Assembly: GCA_025399215.1 (NCBI GenBank)
Contig: MU621326.1
Coordinates: forward strand, 1-25,865
Length of the DNA stretch: 25,865 nucleotides
Origin: Globomyces pollinis-pini
Taxonomy: Eukaryota > Chytridiomycota > Chytridiomycetes > Rhizophydiales > Globomycetaceae
Direction of reading: 5' to 3'
The position numbers and the translations under genes were made by a program. Numbering within the stretch: position 1 is the first letter of the stretch; each line of letters starts with the position of its first letter. Below, one piece after another: positions 1 through 7,915 of this stretch. The notes beneath the pieces were generated by a model. It had not been told where the DNA came from, made no database searches, and was given only the letters and a program-made list of their open reading frames with translations.

Positions 1-86
1 TAGTGGATGCAGCTCAATGCTGGGACCGCTAGAGCAGATGCAGCTAAATGTTGGGACTGCTCTAGTGGATGCAGCGCTGGGACTAC
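1..86. repeat. Short imperfect minisatellite (about 3 units)
   Basis: Three degenerate tandem units of about 25-33 nt, each built on the core GATGCAGC...GGGAC and each starting with TAG: 1-29, 30-62 and a shortened unit from 63 to about 87. The array is cut by the left edge of the window, so its true length is unknown. Confidence 0.6.
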
Positions 87-978
87 TAGGTAACATTGAT
101 TTCACGGAAGGTGAAAATCCATCCAAAGTGACCGTATAGCCGGTAGCACACGCACATAAGTTGCTGTGACATTTTTGGGTTAAAACACAAATAAACGCTT
201 AGTTAATTTAATAAAGATCGTTTTAAAATAATATCAAAAGTCCTTAATTATTTTAATGAGTTTCTATTGCTGATCGCAACTAACCTCTAATCGATTTAGG
301 ATTTTGATCAAGGTGTCTTTTTGATTTGAATAAACAAATTCAGTGTCAGTAAAATATATCCCTTCAAATAGATTGGTATTTCCTTCACCAAAAAAAGATT
401 CTGTAGTTATACTGCTTCCCATGCCATTTAAAATTCAACTACCTCTTCTTACAAAGTCTTGGCAAGTATCTATATTCTCTTCGAAGTTGCTCAATGTATT
501 CAGGGATATATATATATATTGGGTTTAACGAGAGGATATGATCGTTCTAAAGAGGAATCAGAAATCTATTACATGGTACTAGTATGCAAGTTGTCGTATA
601 TTTGAGCTCCCATTCCAAAAAGGAACCAAATGTTCCAATCTTCTCATGTATACATTATAATTGCAGGCCAAGTGTTGTCAGTTTCTTCGATAGTGGAAAC
701 GGCCCTTGGGAGAAAAAAGTGGAAGTTTCCGACTGCACGAATAAAGGATGAGGAATTAAGATTAATCATATATTTTGTATTAATAACGCTAGCAGAAACT
801 CATTAACCTTTTTCATTATTTTGGTTTATCCATTTTAAAAATGAAGTGTAATAGGCATGACGCACCTCATCAGGTTTCCATGACCTCATAAGACTCTCTA
901 TGCCTATTTTAGTTTGTTTTTCTTTCTTTTTGAATTTCTTTGTTGATTCGTTTTTTTCCAATTTTTTCAAAAACCAAG
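87..978. other. Intergenic stretch, no supported gene
   Basis: AT-rich sequence with only short chance open frames (the longest, around 343-528, has no recognisable domain and poor composition). The last ~100 nt are rich in T on the + strand directly before the ALYREF-like start and presumably contain its promoter. I see nothing else. Confidence 0.5.
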
Positions 979-1790
979 ATGAATCAAAGTTTGGAATCCA
1001 TCATTCAAAGTCAAGCACAAAGCAATAAACGATACAATCAACGCAAGAAACGAACCCCACAACGTGAACAAGATGTTGATATGTGGCAACATGATCAATT
1101 TGAACCTAAACAGAACACAAAACAAAAATTAATTCAAGATCAAGATGGGTATTTGGTTAAAGTTTCCAATCTACATTGGAAGGTAATTATTTTTTAATGG
1201 TGTTGATTTTTTTGTGGTAGGTGTCTCAATTGGATCTTGAAGAATTATTTGGGTAACTATGAATTTCATCAAAAACTCATGTATCAGGTATACTCATCAT
1301 AAACATGATTTGATTTTTTTAAAATAGTGATGTTGTGTCTATTAAATTACATTTCGATAATTCAGGTCGATCAGAAGGAAATGCAACCATTATTTTCAAA
1401 ACAAAATCAGATGCAGAATTAGCATACAAGAATTTTCATAATCAAATTCTAGATGGAAATAAATTACAAATTGAATTAATTCGAGAATGGAAATTAAAAT
1501 CTAAACAAGATATCGTCAATCGATTAGGCAAATCAAAAGGAATTATGAATCGATTGGGTGATAAGGTGGATACCAATATAGATCAACGATTAGGCAAACG
1601 GATTCAAGATCGATTAGGTAAAAAAATTCATGAACGTTTGGGTATCCGAGTTGAAGATCGTTTGGGTAAAAAAAAAATCAAGAAAAATAAAAAGTTGAAT
1701 GAAATGGATGTGGATAAGATCACTGATCGACCTTTGACAAGTTATGTTGATAATGATCAAGTTCATGAAGGTGGTGATTTGATTCATTGA
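979..1790 (+). CDS. ALYREF: ALYREF/Yra1-type mRNA export adaptor with CHTOP-like RLGK repeats
   Basis: Predicted 232-aa nuclear RNA-binding adaptor that would link nascent mRNA to the TREX/UAP56 export machinery. Exons are 979-1182, 1221-1252 and 1328-1790. I chose ATG 979 over the in-frame ATG 940 because it places the conserved N-terminal UAP56-binding box (MNQSLESIIQSQ, like MSLDDIIK of ALYREF) at residue 1; a basic stretch follows. One RRM spans about residues 57-130 (YLVKVSNLHW; SGRSEGNATIIF as RNP1 region; LDGNKLQIELI), about three residues shorter than usual in the loop at the exon 2/3 junction. The C-terminal third is unusual: six RLG motifs (residues 143-192: NRLGK, NRLGD, QRLGK, DRLGK, ERLGI, DRLGK) followed by a lysine run. 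This resembles the QRLGK...ARLG segment of metazoan CHTOP, another TREX protein, rather than an RGG-rich ALYREF tail. The family is secure; the function of the tail is inference. Confidence 0.88.
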
Positions 1791-2065
1791 TTTATTATCA
1801 CTTTTTAAAAAACTAATAAAATGATTTTTTTTTAATTCCTAACACTACCACTCACATTTCAGTTTTGTATATACAAATCGTTTTAGTTTTATTACATATT
1901 CATAAAAATGTATGTTTGCAAATGACAACATTTCATTTCAGATTACATTTTAAAAGATCGGAAATTAAATAAAATCAATCTGATTGGTTGAACGCGACGT
2001 TCATTTCTAAAGCTAAAAAAGACGCGACAAGACAATTTTTTTTCTATTCTATTTTAAAACCTTCA

Positions 2066-2954
2066 ATGCCTTTACTTTCCAAAATCACGACCTTCTCTTT
2101 TGATAAAGATACTGCTTGCTCAGCTGGAAGTTTTGTCTTTGTAAAGAATTTACTATTATGTATCAACTTTTTATCAATGGTAAATTGAATCTATTAAACT
2201 TTTTTTTAGCTTGCTGGAATTATCATGATTGCTGGTGGTGGGTACATTGTTTCCAACAATACCAATGACATTGTCGGTTTATCATCTGGTATTGCTGCCG
2301 CTTCCATTGCCATTGGGTTGATTGTCTCTGTTGTTTCTTTCTTGGGTTGTTTTGGTGCTGCCAATGAAAAAGGAATGTTGTTGAAGACTTACTTTTTCTT
2401 TTTGATTATTTTGATTATTCTTGAAGTATCGGTTGGTATTGCTGCTTATGCTCAACGCGACAATGTAATTTTTTTTTAATCATTGATGGTTTTTATTTAG
2501 ATTGATCCTGTTTTGGAAGCTGCATGGATTGAAGAAGCTTCGAATCCAAATAATTCTCAATTGATTCGAATTGAAAACTTGGTAATCTATTTAAAAAAAA
2601 GATTAATTTATTTAGTTTCAATGTTGTGGTTATAAAGATAGTAACCATTACGCTGTACCTTCGAATTGTGCAGCTCTTTATCCATTCTACGTTAGTGGTT
2701 GTCGAAAAGAAATGACTTCATTCTTTGCATCTTCTTTATCTACCATTGGTGGAGCTGGATTAGTCATTGGAATGATTGAAATCATTGGTCTTATCTTTTC
2801 CATCATTATGTTTAAAAAAATCGCTCAAAAGGAAAATGCTCAATCTTCTTTGTTGAATGAAGCTTGGAGAGTTAATCGAACCAAAGTTCAATATGGGTAA
2901 GATCTTTTTATCAAACTTTTCATTATTAGTTACCAAAACTATCAATATGTTTAA
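2066..2954 (+). CDS. Tetraspanin
   Basis: Predicted 251-aa four-span membrane organiser. Exons are 2066-2179, 2210-2464, 2501-2581, 2616-2896 and 2930-2954, separated by introns of 30-36 nt. Hydrophobic segments are in the order expected for tetraspanins: TM1 (KNLLLCINFLSM into exon 2), TM2 (GIAAASIAIGLIVSVVSFLG), TM3 (YFFFLIILIILEVSVGI), a large extracellular loop with the diagnostic FQCCG motif (start of exon 4) and two further cysteines (SNC, SGC), then TM4 (GAGLVIGMIEIIGLIFSIIM). The last exon rests on a 33-nt intron (2897-2929) and adds a short tail ending YQYV; without splicing the frame stops at 2900. The gene is convergent with the hydrolase, with 119 nt between stop codons. The family call is firm; the exact C-terminus is less so. 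Confidence 0.88.
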
Positions 2955-3073
2955 GGTTAACATTCGGTTATGAAGTTCAACGTTCTTTTTTTGTGGGTTG
3001 CGATAATAATAAAAATAAAAGTTCCTTTTTAAAAAAAATATCAAATTTATATTAAATAAGAGTAAAATGAGTT

Positions 3074-4281
3074 TCATTCTTCTTCAGGTTCATTGCTTGT
3101 ATATGTACTTCTAAAATGGTCCAATAATTGTTGATTATGCCATTCTGGATCTTGCATTCTTAATGCATGTCCACCATTTTTGTAAATCACCAACTTTCCT
3201 CTCAAACAATTGGCCAGATACTCTGATGATATAGGTTGACGTGTAATCTATACGTAAGATTGAATTTGAATCGATTACTTTATCTTGGTCTCCAGTTAAA
3301 ATGAGTTTTGGATACGAATAGGCTGCTAATTCTTCTAATCTTCTATCAAAATAATGTGTTAAACAAGCATTTCTTTGTCCAAATCTTCCTGCCGGACTCT
3401 GTAATCCTGTTTCGGAAAATCGATCAACAAAAAACTAACAGTTATCAAAGAGTTATTTAACTTTATGCATATTTTCACGATTTGTAATAGGATGTTCATC
3501 ATTAGATCCTTTATAAGGAGCTGATAACCAATCCTATACATTAAATCAAACAAAATAATTTTACTTGAGGAAATAATACCTCTACCGTTTGTTCAGCAAA
3601 TAACTCTATGGTATTTTGACCAGGAGTATTAAACAATTGTTGAATTGTTTTCAAAGAACCTTCAACCAATTTCCTTGGATTTAAAATATTAATCATTGTA
3701 TCATCCGTTGGTTCAAGAATTGATATTGGAATACCATTAAATTTGGAATAGGTACTGACTAATGTTAAAGATAATACATCATTTTCAAGTAAATGAGATA
3801 ATTCTTGTGCAATCATTCCACCCCTTTATCATTGAATGAATTCATATGGTTACATTGAAATTCCTACAATATGAACTTTTTGCCATCCAATATGTTTTAA
3901 TAGTAAAAATGCATCTTTAGCTAATTGACTTGTGCTATAATAACATTAGTATCATCAATATTCATACGAATATCCTAATAATCAATTTGAAATGGTAACG
4001 TTACTTCCTTCAGGTGCCGAAGAAAATCCAGATCCTCTATTATCATAAACCCTATTTCATTATAAAAAACCTAATTGAAATTACAACGTAGAGAATTCTG
4101 GTAATTCTCTAAAAAAATCCACCTAATGTTTAGATGATTTTAGGTTTACTTGTAAATCCCATTGTCGAAGTATAGAACCCAATCCATTTATAAAAATGAT
4201 ATGATTGGGACCATCACCAGTAACTGAATAAAAGATATCAACAGATGGGTGTCCTTCCTCATTGACATTGAACTTTGGCAT
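3074..4281 (-). CDS. Alpha/beta hydrolase fold protein
   Basis: Predicted 321-aa enzyme of the alpha/beta hydrolase fold-1 family; substrate unknown. Nine exons in coding order: 4281-4150, 4122-4085, 4051-4005, 3974-3968, 3934-3854, 3823-3565, 3533-3462, 3434-3279, 3247-3074, with introns of 27-33 nt. Family marks: oxyanion-hole strand IIFINGLGS near residue 30, VYDNRGSGFSSAPEG, nucleophile elbow GISMGGM (Ser about 101) split by the intron 3853-3824, strand PKLILTGDQDK with the likely acid, and the catalytic His in NGGHALRMQDPEW. Exon 4 is only 7 nt (3968-3974) and is needed to restore the frame between APEG and STSQLAKDA. The exon sum is 966 nt, exactly 322 codons. I started at ATG 4281 because the sequence just upstream lacks another good in-frame ATG. 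No signal peptide is visible, so it is probably intracellular. Confidence 0.87.
3968..3974 (-). other. 7-nt microexon of the hydrolase gene
   Basis: Coding-strand GATATTC is bounded by a 30-nt intron (4004-3975) and a 33-nt intron (3967-3935, with a TACTAAT branch-like motif). Joining the flanks without it breaks the frame; including it gives Gly-Arg-Tyr-Ser-Thr, which is what this family has between the DNRG strand and the next helix. Confidence 0.75.
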
Positions 4282-4661
4282 TGTATTAATTAATTGATGT
4301 GAAGCAAAGAACAATCTCACACAATGGACGGCACATATATCACCAGATATTTCGTAATTATAGAAACTTTACTTTGAATTATAACAGGAACTTAGATGGA
4401 AATGAATGATGATTTAATTATGTAGTTTCTGTAATTTCAATTACTGGTTCTTATAACACGAAAGAATTGTTAGGTTGGAGACAAGAAAGCATCATGAGTG
4501 TTGATTACTTTAAAATTTCATTTCCATCATTAATTTAAAATAGGTTATCTTTCTAAAAATGGGTTTGTAGACACCAACACAGCGCGTCTTTGAGGAAGTC
4601 TCTTTCTGTTTAGTTTGTGTTCTTTTTCCTTCTTTCTAAATTACTAAGCTAATGTTATGCT
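4282..4661. other. Divergent intergenic region
   Basis: About 380 nt separate the hydrolase start (minus strand) from the orphan membrane gene (plus strand), so it should carry both promoters. It holds a T/C-rich run around 4611-4637 just before the plus-strand gene. No gene or clear repeat is visible. Confidence 0.4.
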
Positions 4662-5288
4662 ATGTTGGGTAGGAAGGGAACTTCCGGTTCATCATGGAGA
4701 ATTGAACTCCTTAAATCCATGAATAAACAAACTCATCATCTATCAATTGCAATGATTTACCCATCTCATCATGGCAATTCCCAAATTAATTTAGAACATA
4801 CAAAATTAATAATCAACTCTGAAAATGGTATTCATTTATCACAAACTGTTTCGGATGTACAAATGAACTATAAAATTATCAATAGATCAACTGGACAAAC
4901 ATTATACCATCCAAGTGCATTACCACATCAATTGTCTGACAATTTAACACTGACAGACGAAGTGGAAATCCAAACAAGTGTTGTATATCTACAGGAACCT
5001 CAATCGTTGTATAATACCGACGTATATGATTCGTTCCAGTATACCCCTCATCCTGTTTTAATATTAATTACCAAAAAGGATTCGAATGTGATAATTGCAC
5101 TCTTTGTAGCTGGTGTGATTAATCCTATAATATCAACTATTGGATTTGTATATTTGTGCCTTGGATGGGCCTATGGATCAGATAAGAAATTATTTACATT
5201 TCTTAATGGAGTGTTCTCAATGACTTTCTGCTTATTTATACTATTTTGGGGTTGTGTCCTTTATAGTGTAGTTGTATACCCAATTTAA
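4662..5288 (+). CDS. Orphan protein with two C-terminal membrane segments
   Basis: Uninterrupted 208-codon frame starting at ATG 4662. I do not recognise the family. The first ~130 residues are polar, with many Ser/Asn/His and potential N-glycosylation sites (NRS, NLT), and could form a beta-rich domain. Two long hydrophobic stretches follow, about residues 142-170 and 178-206, separated by a short charged turn (GSDKK), and the protein ends right after the second, as a hairpin membrane anchor. There is no N-terminal signal peptide, so topology is uncertain. Unlike the conserved genes here it has no intron, like the other lineage-specific genes nearby. The open frame is long for such AT-rich DNA, and hydrophobic segments of the right length support a real gene. 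Confidence 0.6.
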   Translation: MLGRKGTSGSSWRIELLKSMNKQTHHLSIAMIYPSHHGNSQINLEHTKLIINSENGIHLSQTVSDVQMNYKIINRSTGQTLYHPSALPHQLSDNLTLTDEVEIQTSVVYLQEPQSLYNTDVYDSFQYTPHPVLILITKKDSNVIIALFVAGVINPIISTIGFVYLCLGWAYGSDKKLFTFLNGVFSMTFCLFILFWGCVLYSVVVYPI

Positions 5289-6051
5289 CACGAATTATCA
5301 ATATATCCGTACAATTACTATCACTCGATCTTGATTACTGAAACTTGGAGATAGTTATTGTCACGGTTATCGAATCTCAACCACTTTAAGTAGGTTTACC
5401 ACGCTCGAATTGGATTCTCATTGATTTCACAACTGAGTTTCTTAATACCAAGAAACTCTGACATTATCTTGGGTCACGTTGTGAAGAACGGTGAGCTTTC
5501 AAAAAGCAATTTGTGCCTTACGCCTATGCTTGTGATTTGACCAACAAGAAAGTATGTTGCTTTGTTTTATTCACGCAACCAATCTTCTTCACGAGAATAT
5601 TAGAAAACAATGGAATTGGAATACAGTACGAAAATATTGAGTCAAGTCACTAGTGCAATGTAAATCTTTACGATTCATAGATTCCCATCATAATGAGTTA
5701 ATATGCCTGCGGTAGCTATTGGAAGAACAGCCTAGTTGTTTCAGTTGGTAAGGTCAAATTTGGTGTTTCAGAACCAATTGTCCACAGTTTAGATGTCTCT
5801 CTATGTATCTATTAAACGAATAATGGATGATGCTTCGAGAATGATTGTCTCATATCCAAATACCTGTATATAGTTTACTTCATGTTACTCTGTATGTACA
5901 CAATCAATAATAACGACCATTGATCAAGTGGACCCCAAAAGCCCATCAAATCTATACACAAAAACTAATGCTTTCAAGCTCGCCCGACAGTCAAGCCCAT
6001 CTGTATCCCCCCTTGTTGCCAGTCGTGATCCAAAGCCTACAGATAAACTAT
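5289..6051. other. Intergenic region without a supported gene
   Basis: About 760 nt with stops in all frames at short intervals and no motif I can name. It ends at the TATA box of the secreted low-complexity gene. Confidence 0.45.
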
Positions 6052-6059
6052 TATAAATA
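6052..6059 (+). promoter_or_regulatory. TATA box of the secreted Asn/Gln/Lys-rich gene
   Basis: TATAAATA lies 28 nt upstream of the ATG at 6087, implying a very short 5' leader. Similar boxes stand before the two other minus-strand lineage-specific genes at 11646 and 12938. Confidence 0.5.
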
Positions 6060-6086
6060 GAGCATGATATAGTCTGAGATATCCAA

Positions 6087-7097
6087 ATGAAATTCTCAAA
6101 CATCATTGTATTTATATCTTCTATCGCGATCTCAAACTGTTTATCTGTGGGAAACACTGCTGCTGGATCAGCAACTGCAGGTGGTCAACAAGTTGGGACA
6201 GTAAATAAAAAAGCTCAAACTGCTGCTGGAAACAATCAACAGGTAAACGGGGCAGTTCCAGTGGCTACTGGCAATACTCAAGTGAATGGCACACAAACAA
6301 ACACTGCTGGGCAAGCTGTAAATGGCACTCAGATTAATGGAACAGCTGGCCAGGCAGGTACCCAAGTCAATGGGACTCAAATTAATAACCAAGCCGCCAA
6401 TCAGAACAATGGTACTCAAGTGAATCAGCAAGCCAAAAACGGTAATGCTGGGCAAGTTGGAAAGACTGCAAACCAGAATAACCAACGTAATAATGGCAAG
6501 AAAAATGCCAATAAGAAAAACAAAAATGGCAAGAAAAACAGGAAAAAGGGAAAGAAAAACAGAAAGAACAAGAAAGGAAAGAAAGGTAAACGGGGAAAGA
6601 AGAATCGAAATGGTAAGAAGAACAAGAACAAGGCAAAAAAGAACAACAATAACCGTGCCAAGAAAAACAACAATAATGGTAAACAAAACAACAACCGCAA
6701 CCAAGCAAAGCAACAAAATAACAACCAAGCAAAACAACAAAATAACAACCAAGCAAAACAACAAAACAATAATAATCAAAATGGTCAAGTGAACAATCAA
6801 CAGAACAAGACCGCGAATACAAATGGGCAACAAGGTGCTAATGGAACTCAAGCTGGCCAACAAGGTGCAAATGGTAAAACTGGCGCCAATGGAACTCAAG
6901 CAGGACAACAAGGTGCAAATGGAACTCAAGCAGGACAACAAGGTGCAAATGGTAAAGCTGGTACAACTGGAACTCAAGCAGGACAACAAGTGCCAAAGGG
7001 AGCAACCCAAACTCAACCCACCCAAAAATCTGTCATTGCTACACCCAATGTTCCAGTAACTTCAACTCTAGCCAATGGAGCAAGAGTCACCGTTTAA
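6087..7097 (+). CDS. Secreted low-complexity protein rich in Asn, Gln, Lys and Gly
   Basis: Intronless 336-aa frame. Residues 1-20 form a classical signal peptide (MKFSNIIVFISSIAISNCLS). The mature part has no globular look: an N/T/Q/G-rich section with many NGT sequons (potential N-glycosylation), then a strongly basic centre of KK, NK and GK runs (about residues 130-195), then three 8-residue NQAKQQNN-type repeats, then GTQAGQQGAN-type repeats, and a short hydrophobic tail. Such composition suggests a matrix, wall-coating or host-contact protein, but function is not identifiable. An AATAAA signal follows 8 nt after the stop. The antisense strand is also open over most of the gene, a side effect of the codon bias. 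Confidence 0.75.
   Translation: MKFSNIIVFISSIAISNCLSVGNTAAGSATAGGQQVGTVNKKAQTAAGNNQQVNGAVPVATGNTQVNGTQTNTAGQAVNGTQINGTAGQAGTQVNGTQINNQAANQNNGTQVNQQAKNGNAGQVGKTANQNNQRNNGKKNANKKNKNGKKNRKKGKKNRKNKKGKKGKRGKKNRNGKKNKNKAKKNNNNRAKKNNNNGKQNNNRNQAKQQNNNQAKQQNNNQAKQQNNNNQNGQVNNQQNKTANTNGQQGANGTQAGQQGANGKTGANGTQAGQQGANGTQAGQQGANGKAGTTGTQAGQQVPKGATQTQPTQKSVIATPNVPVTSTLANGARVTV
6699..6770 (+). repeat. Three tandem 24-nt coding repeats
   Basis: Units 6699-6722, 6723-6746 and 6747-6770 differ by only a few bases and encode NQAKQQNN-type octapeptides, pointing to recent slippage or unequal exchange inside the secreted gene. Confidence 0.85.
6835..6990 (+). repeat. GTQAGQQGAN coding repeats
   Basis: Four to five copies of a 30-nt unit reading GGTGCAAATGGAACTCAAGC followed by AGGACAACAA, two of them joined by an extra GKTGAN/GKAGTT block. 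The third-position identity between copies is high, so the array is young and probably length-variable. Confidence 0.8.
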
Positions 7098-7104
7098 AAT
7101 GTTG

Positions 7105-7110
7105 AATAAA
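7105..7110 (+). terminator. Poly(A) signal AATAAA
   Basis: Canonical hexamer 8 nt after the TAA of the secreted low-complexity gene. Confidence 0.5.
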
Positions 7111-7140
7111 AACGCTGTTTTATGAACATCTTCGCTTTGA

Positions 7141-7207
7141 GATTCTTTATATGGTACTAATTCCAGATTCTTTACATGGTTCTAATTCCAGATTATTTTA
7201 ACGGTAA
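7141..7207. repeat. 25-bp tandem repeat, 2.6 copies
   Basis: GATTCTTTATATGGTACTAA plus TTCCA is repeated at 7141-7165 and 7166-7190 with two differences; a diverged third copy begins at 7191. It sits in the 3' flank of the secreted gene. Confidence 0.75.
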
Positions 7208-7296
7208 CTTTTTAAGATTTGATGGTGATGTGACACTGTCACAAACCAAAATATCTTACGTAACCAATTTTCCTAAACTTTCACACACCAAAACAA

Positions 7297-7665
7297 ATGA
7301 ATGATACGAGTGGAATAGATACCACAAAAGACCCAAAATATGAATGCTTGGAAGTAGGCGAAGAACAGCTAATTATTGAATTTCAAACCCTTGATGGAGT
7401 TATTTTAACTAATCCAATAAACTTACCCAGAAACTACAGACCACCAATAGTTATCATCAATCGACGAACCAGACATGTAGAGCTTGTATGGGGAATTCTA
7501 CTGATGGTGGTATCCAGTTATATTTTTATGTCGATGGTCAGATATTTGGTTACCAATGCCTGTTTTTACATTTTAACAAACATTAATGGCTATCGAACCT
7601 TCAAATTTAAAAGCAGGTATAAACTGCATAATATCAACGTAGACAGTGATAGGGGATACCTATAA
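7297..7665 (+). CDS. Orphan small single-span membrane protein
   Basis: Intronless 122-codon frame from ATG 7297. I recognise no family. The acidic N-terminal half (residues 1-45) is followed by a proline-containing segment (NLPRNYRPP), an RR..R patch, one clear hydrophobic span at about residues 61-83 (VELVWGILLMVVSSYIFMSM) and a basic C-terminal part (GYRTFKFKSRYK). No signal peptide is seen, so the span is an internal anchor. An AATAAA lies at 7709-7714. Length and the hydrophobic span favour a real gene but nothing proves it. Confidence 0.5.
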   Translation: MNDTSGIDTTKDPKYECLEVGEEQLIIEFQTLDGVILTNPINLPRNYRPPIVIINRRTRHVELVWGILLMVVSSYIFMSMVRYLVTNACFYILTNINGYRTFKFKSRYKLHNINVDSDRGYL

Positions 7666-7915
7666 CAACACAATTTGTAAATTAAGCTCAATCAATAATT
7701 GTTTGACCAATAAAATGAATATTATTGTACTGTAATACTGTCTTTTGTTGGTGATTTTGTTGTAAGATAAAATACGACAACGGTCTGAATGGGACTAAAC
7801 AGGTCATCAGTATCCAACTCAATTGAACAGACTATAAGTCTATTATATGAAAGAATTCATGATTCATTTGGTATCTCTATCCCATGAATTCTTTGTCTTT
7901 TCTAATTTTCATTCA

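Noticed and set aside
343..528. 61-codon plus-strand frame near the left edge
   Set aside because: No domain, no signal peptide, ends in an AT dinucleotide run; the length is compatible with chance.
940..978. Upstream in-frame ATG for the ALYREF-like gene
   Set aside because: It adds a Phe-rich stretch from the T-rich leader and buries the conserved N-terminal UAP56-binding box, which normally starts the protein.
2760..3077. 105-codon minus-strand frame
   Set aside because: It covers the tetraspanin's last transmembrane exon in antisense and low-complexity intergenic sequence.
5430..5530. Faint resemblance to a cyclophilin-like fragment (a LGHVVKNGE stretch)
   Set aside because: The match is a few residues, flanked by stops, and no other cyclophilin motif appears in any frame.
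6168..7025. Long hydrophobic open frame (285 codons) on the minus strand
   Set aside because: It is the mirror of the Asn/Gln/Lys-rich codons of the secreted gene; AAC, CAA and AAG read backwards give Val, Leu and Phe codons without stops. The plus-strand product has a proper signal peptide, TATA box and poly(A) signal.
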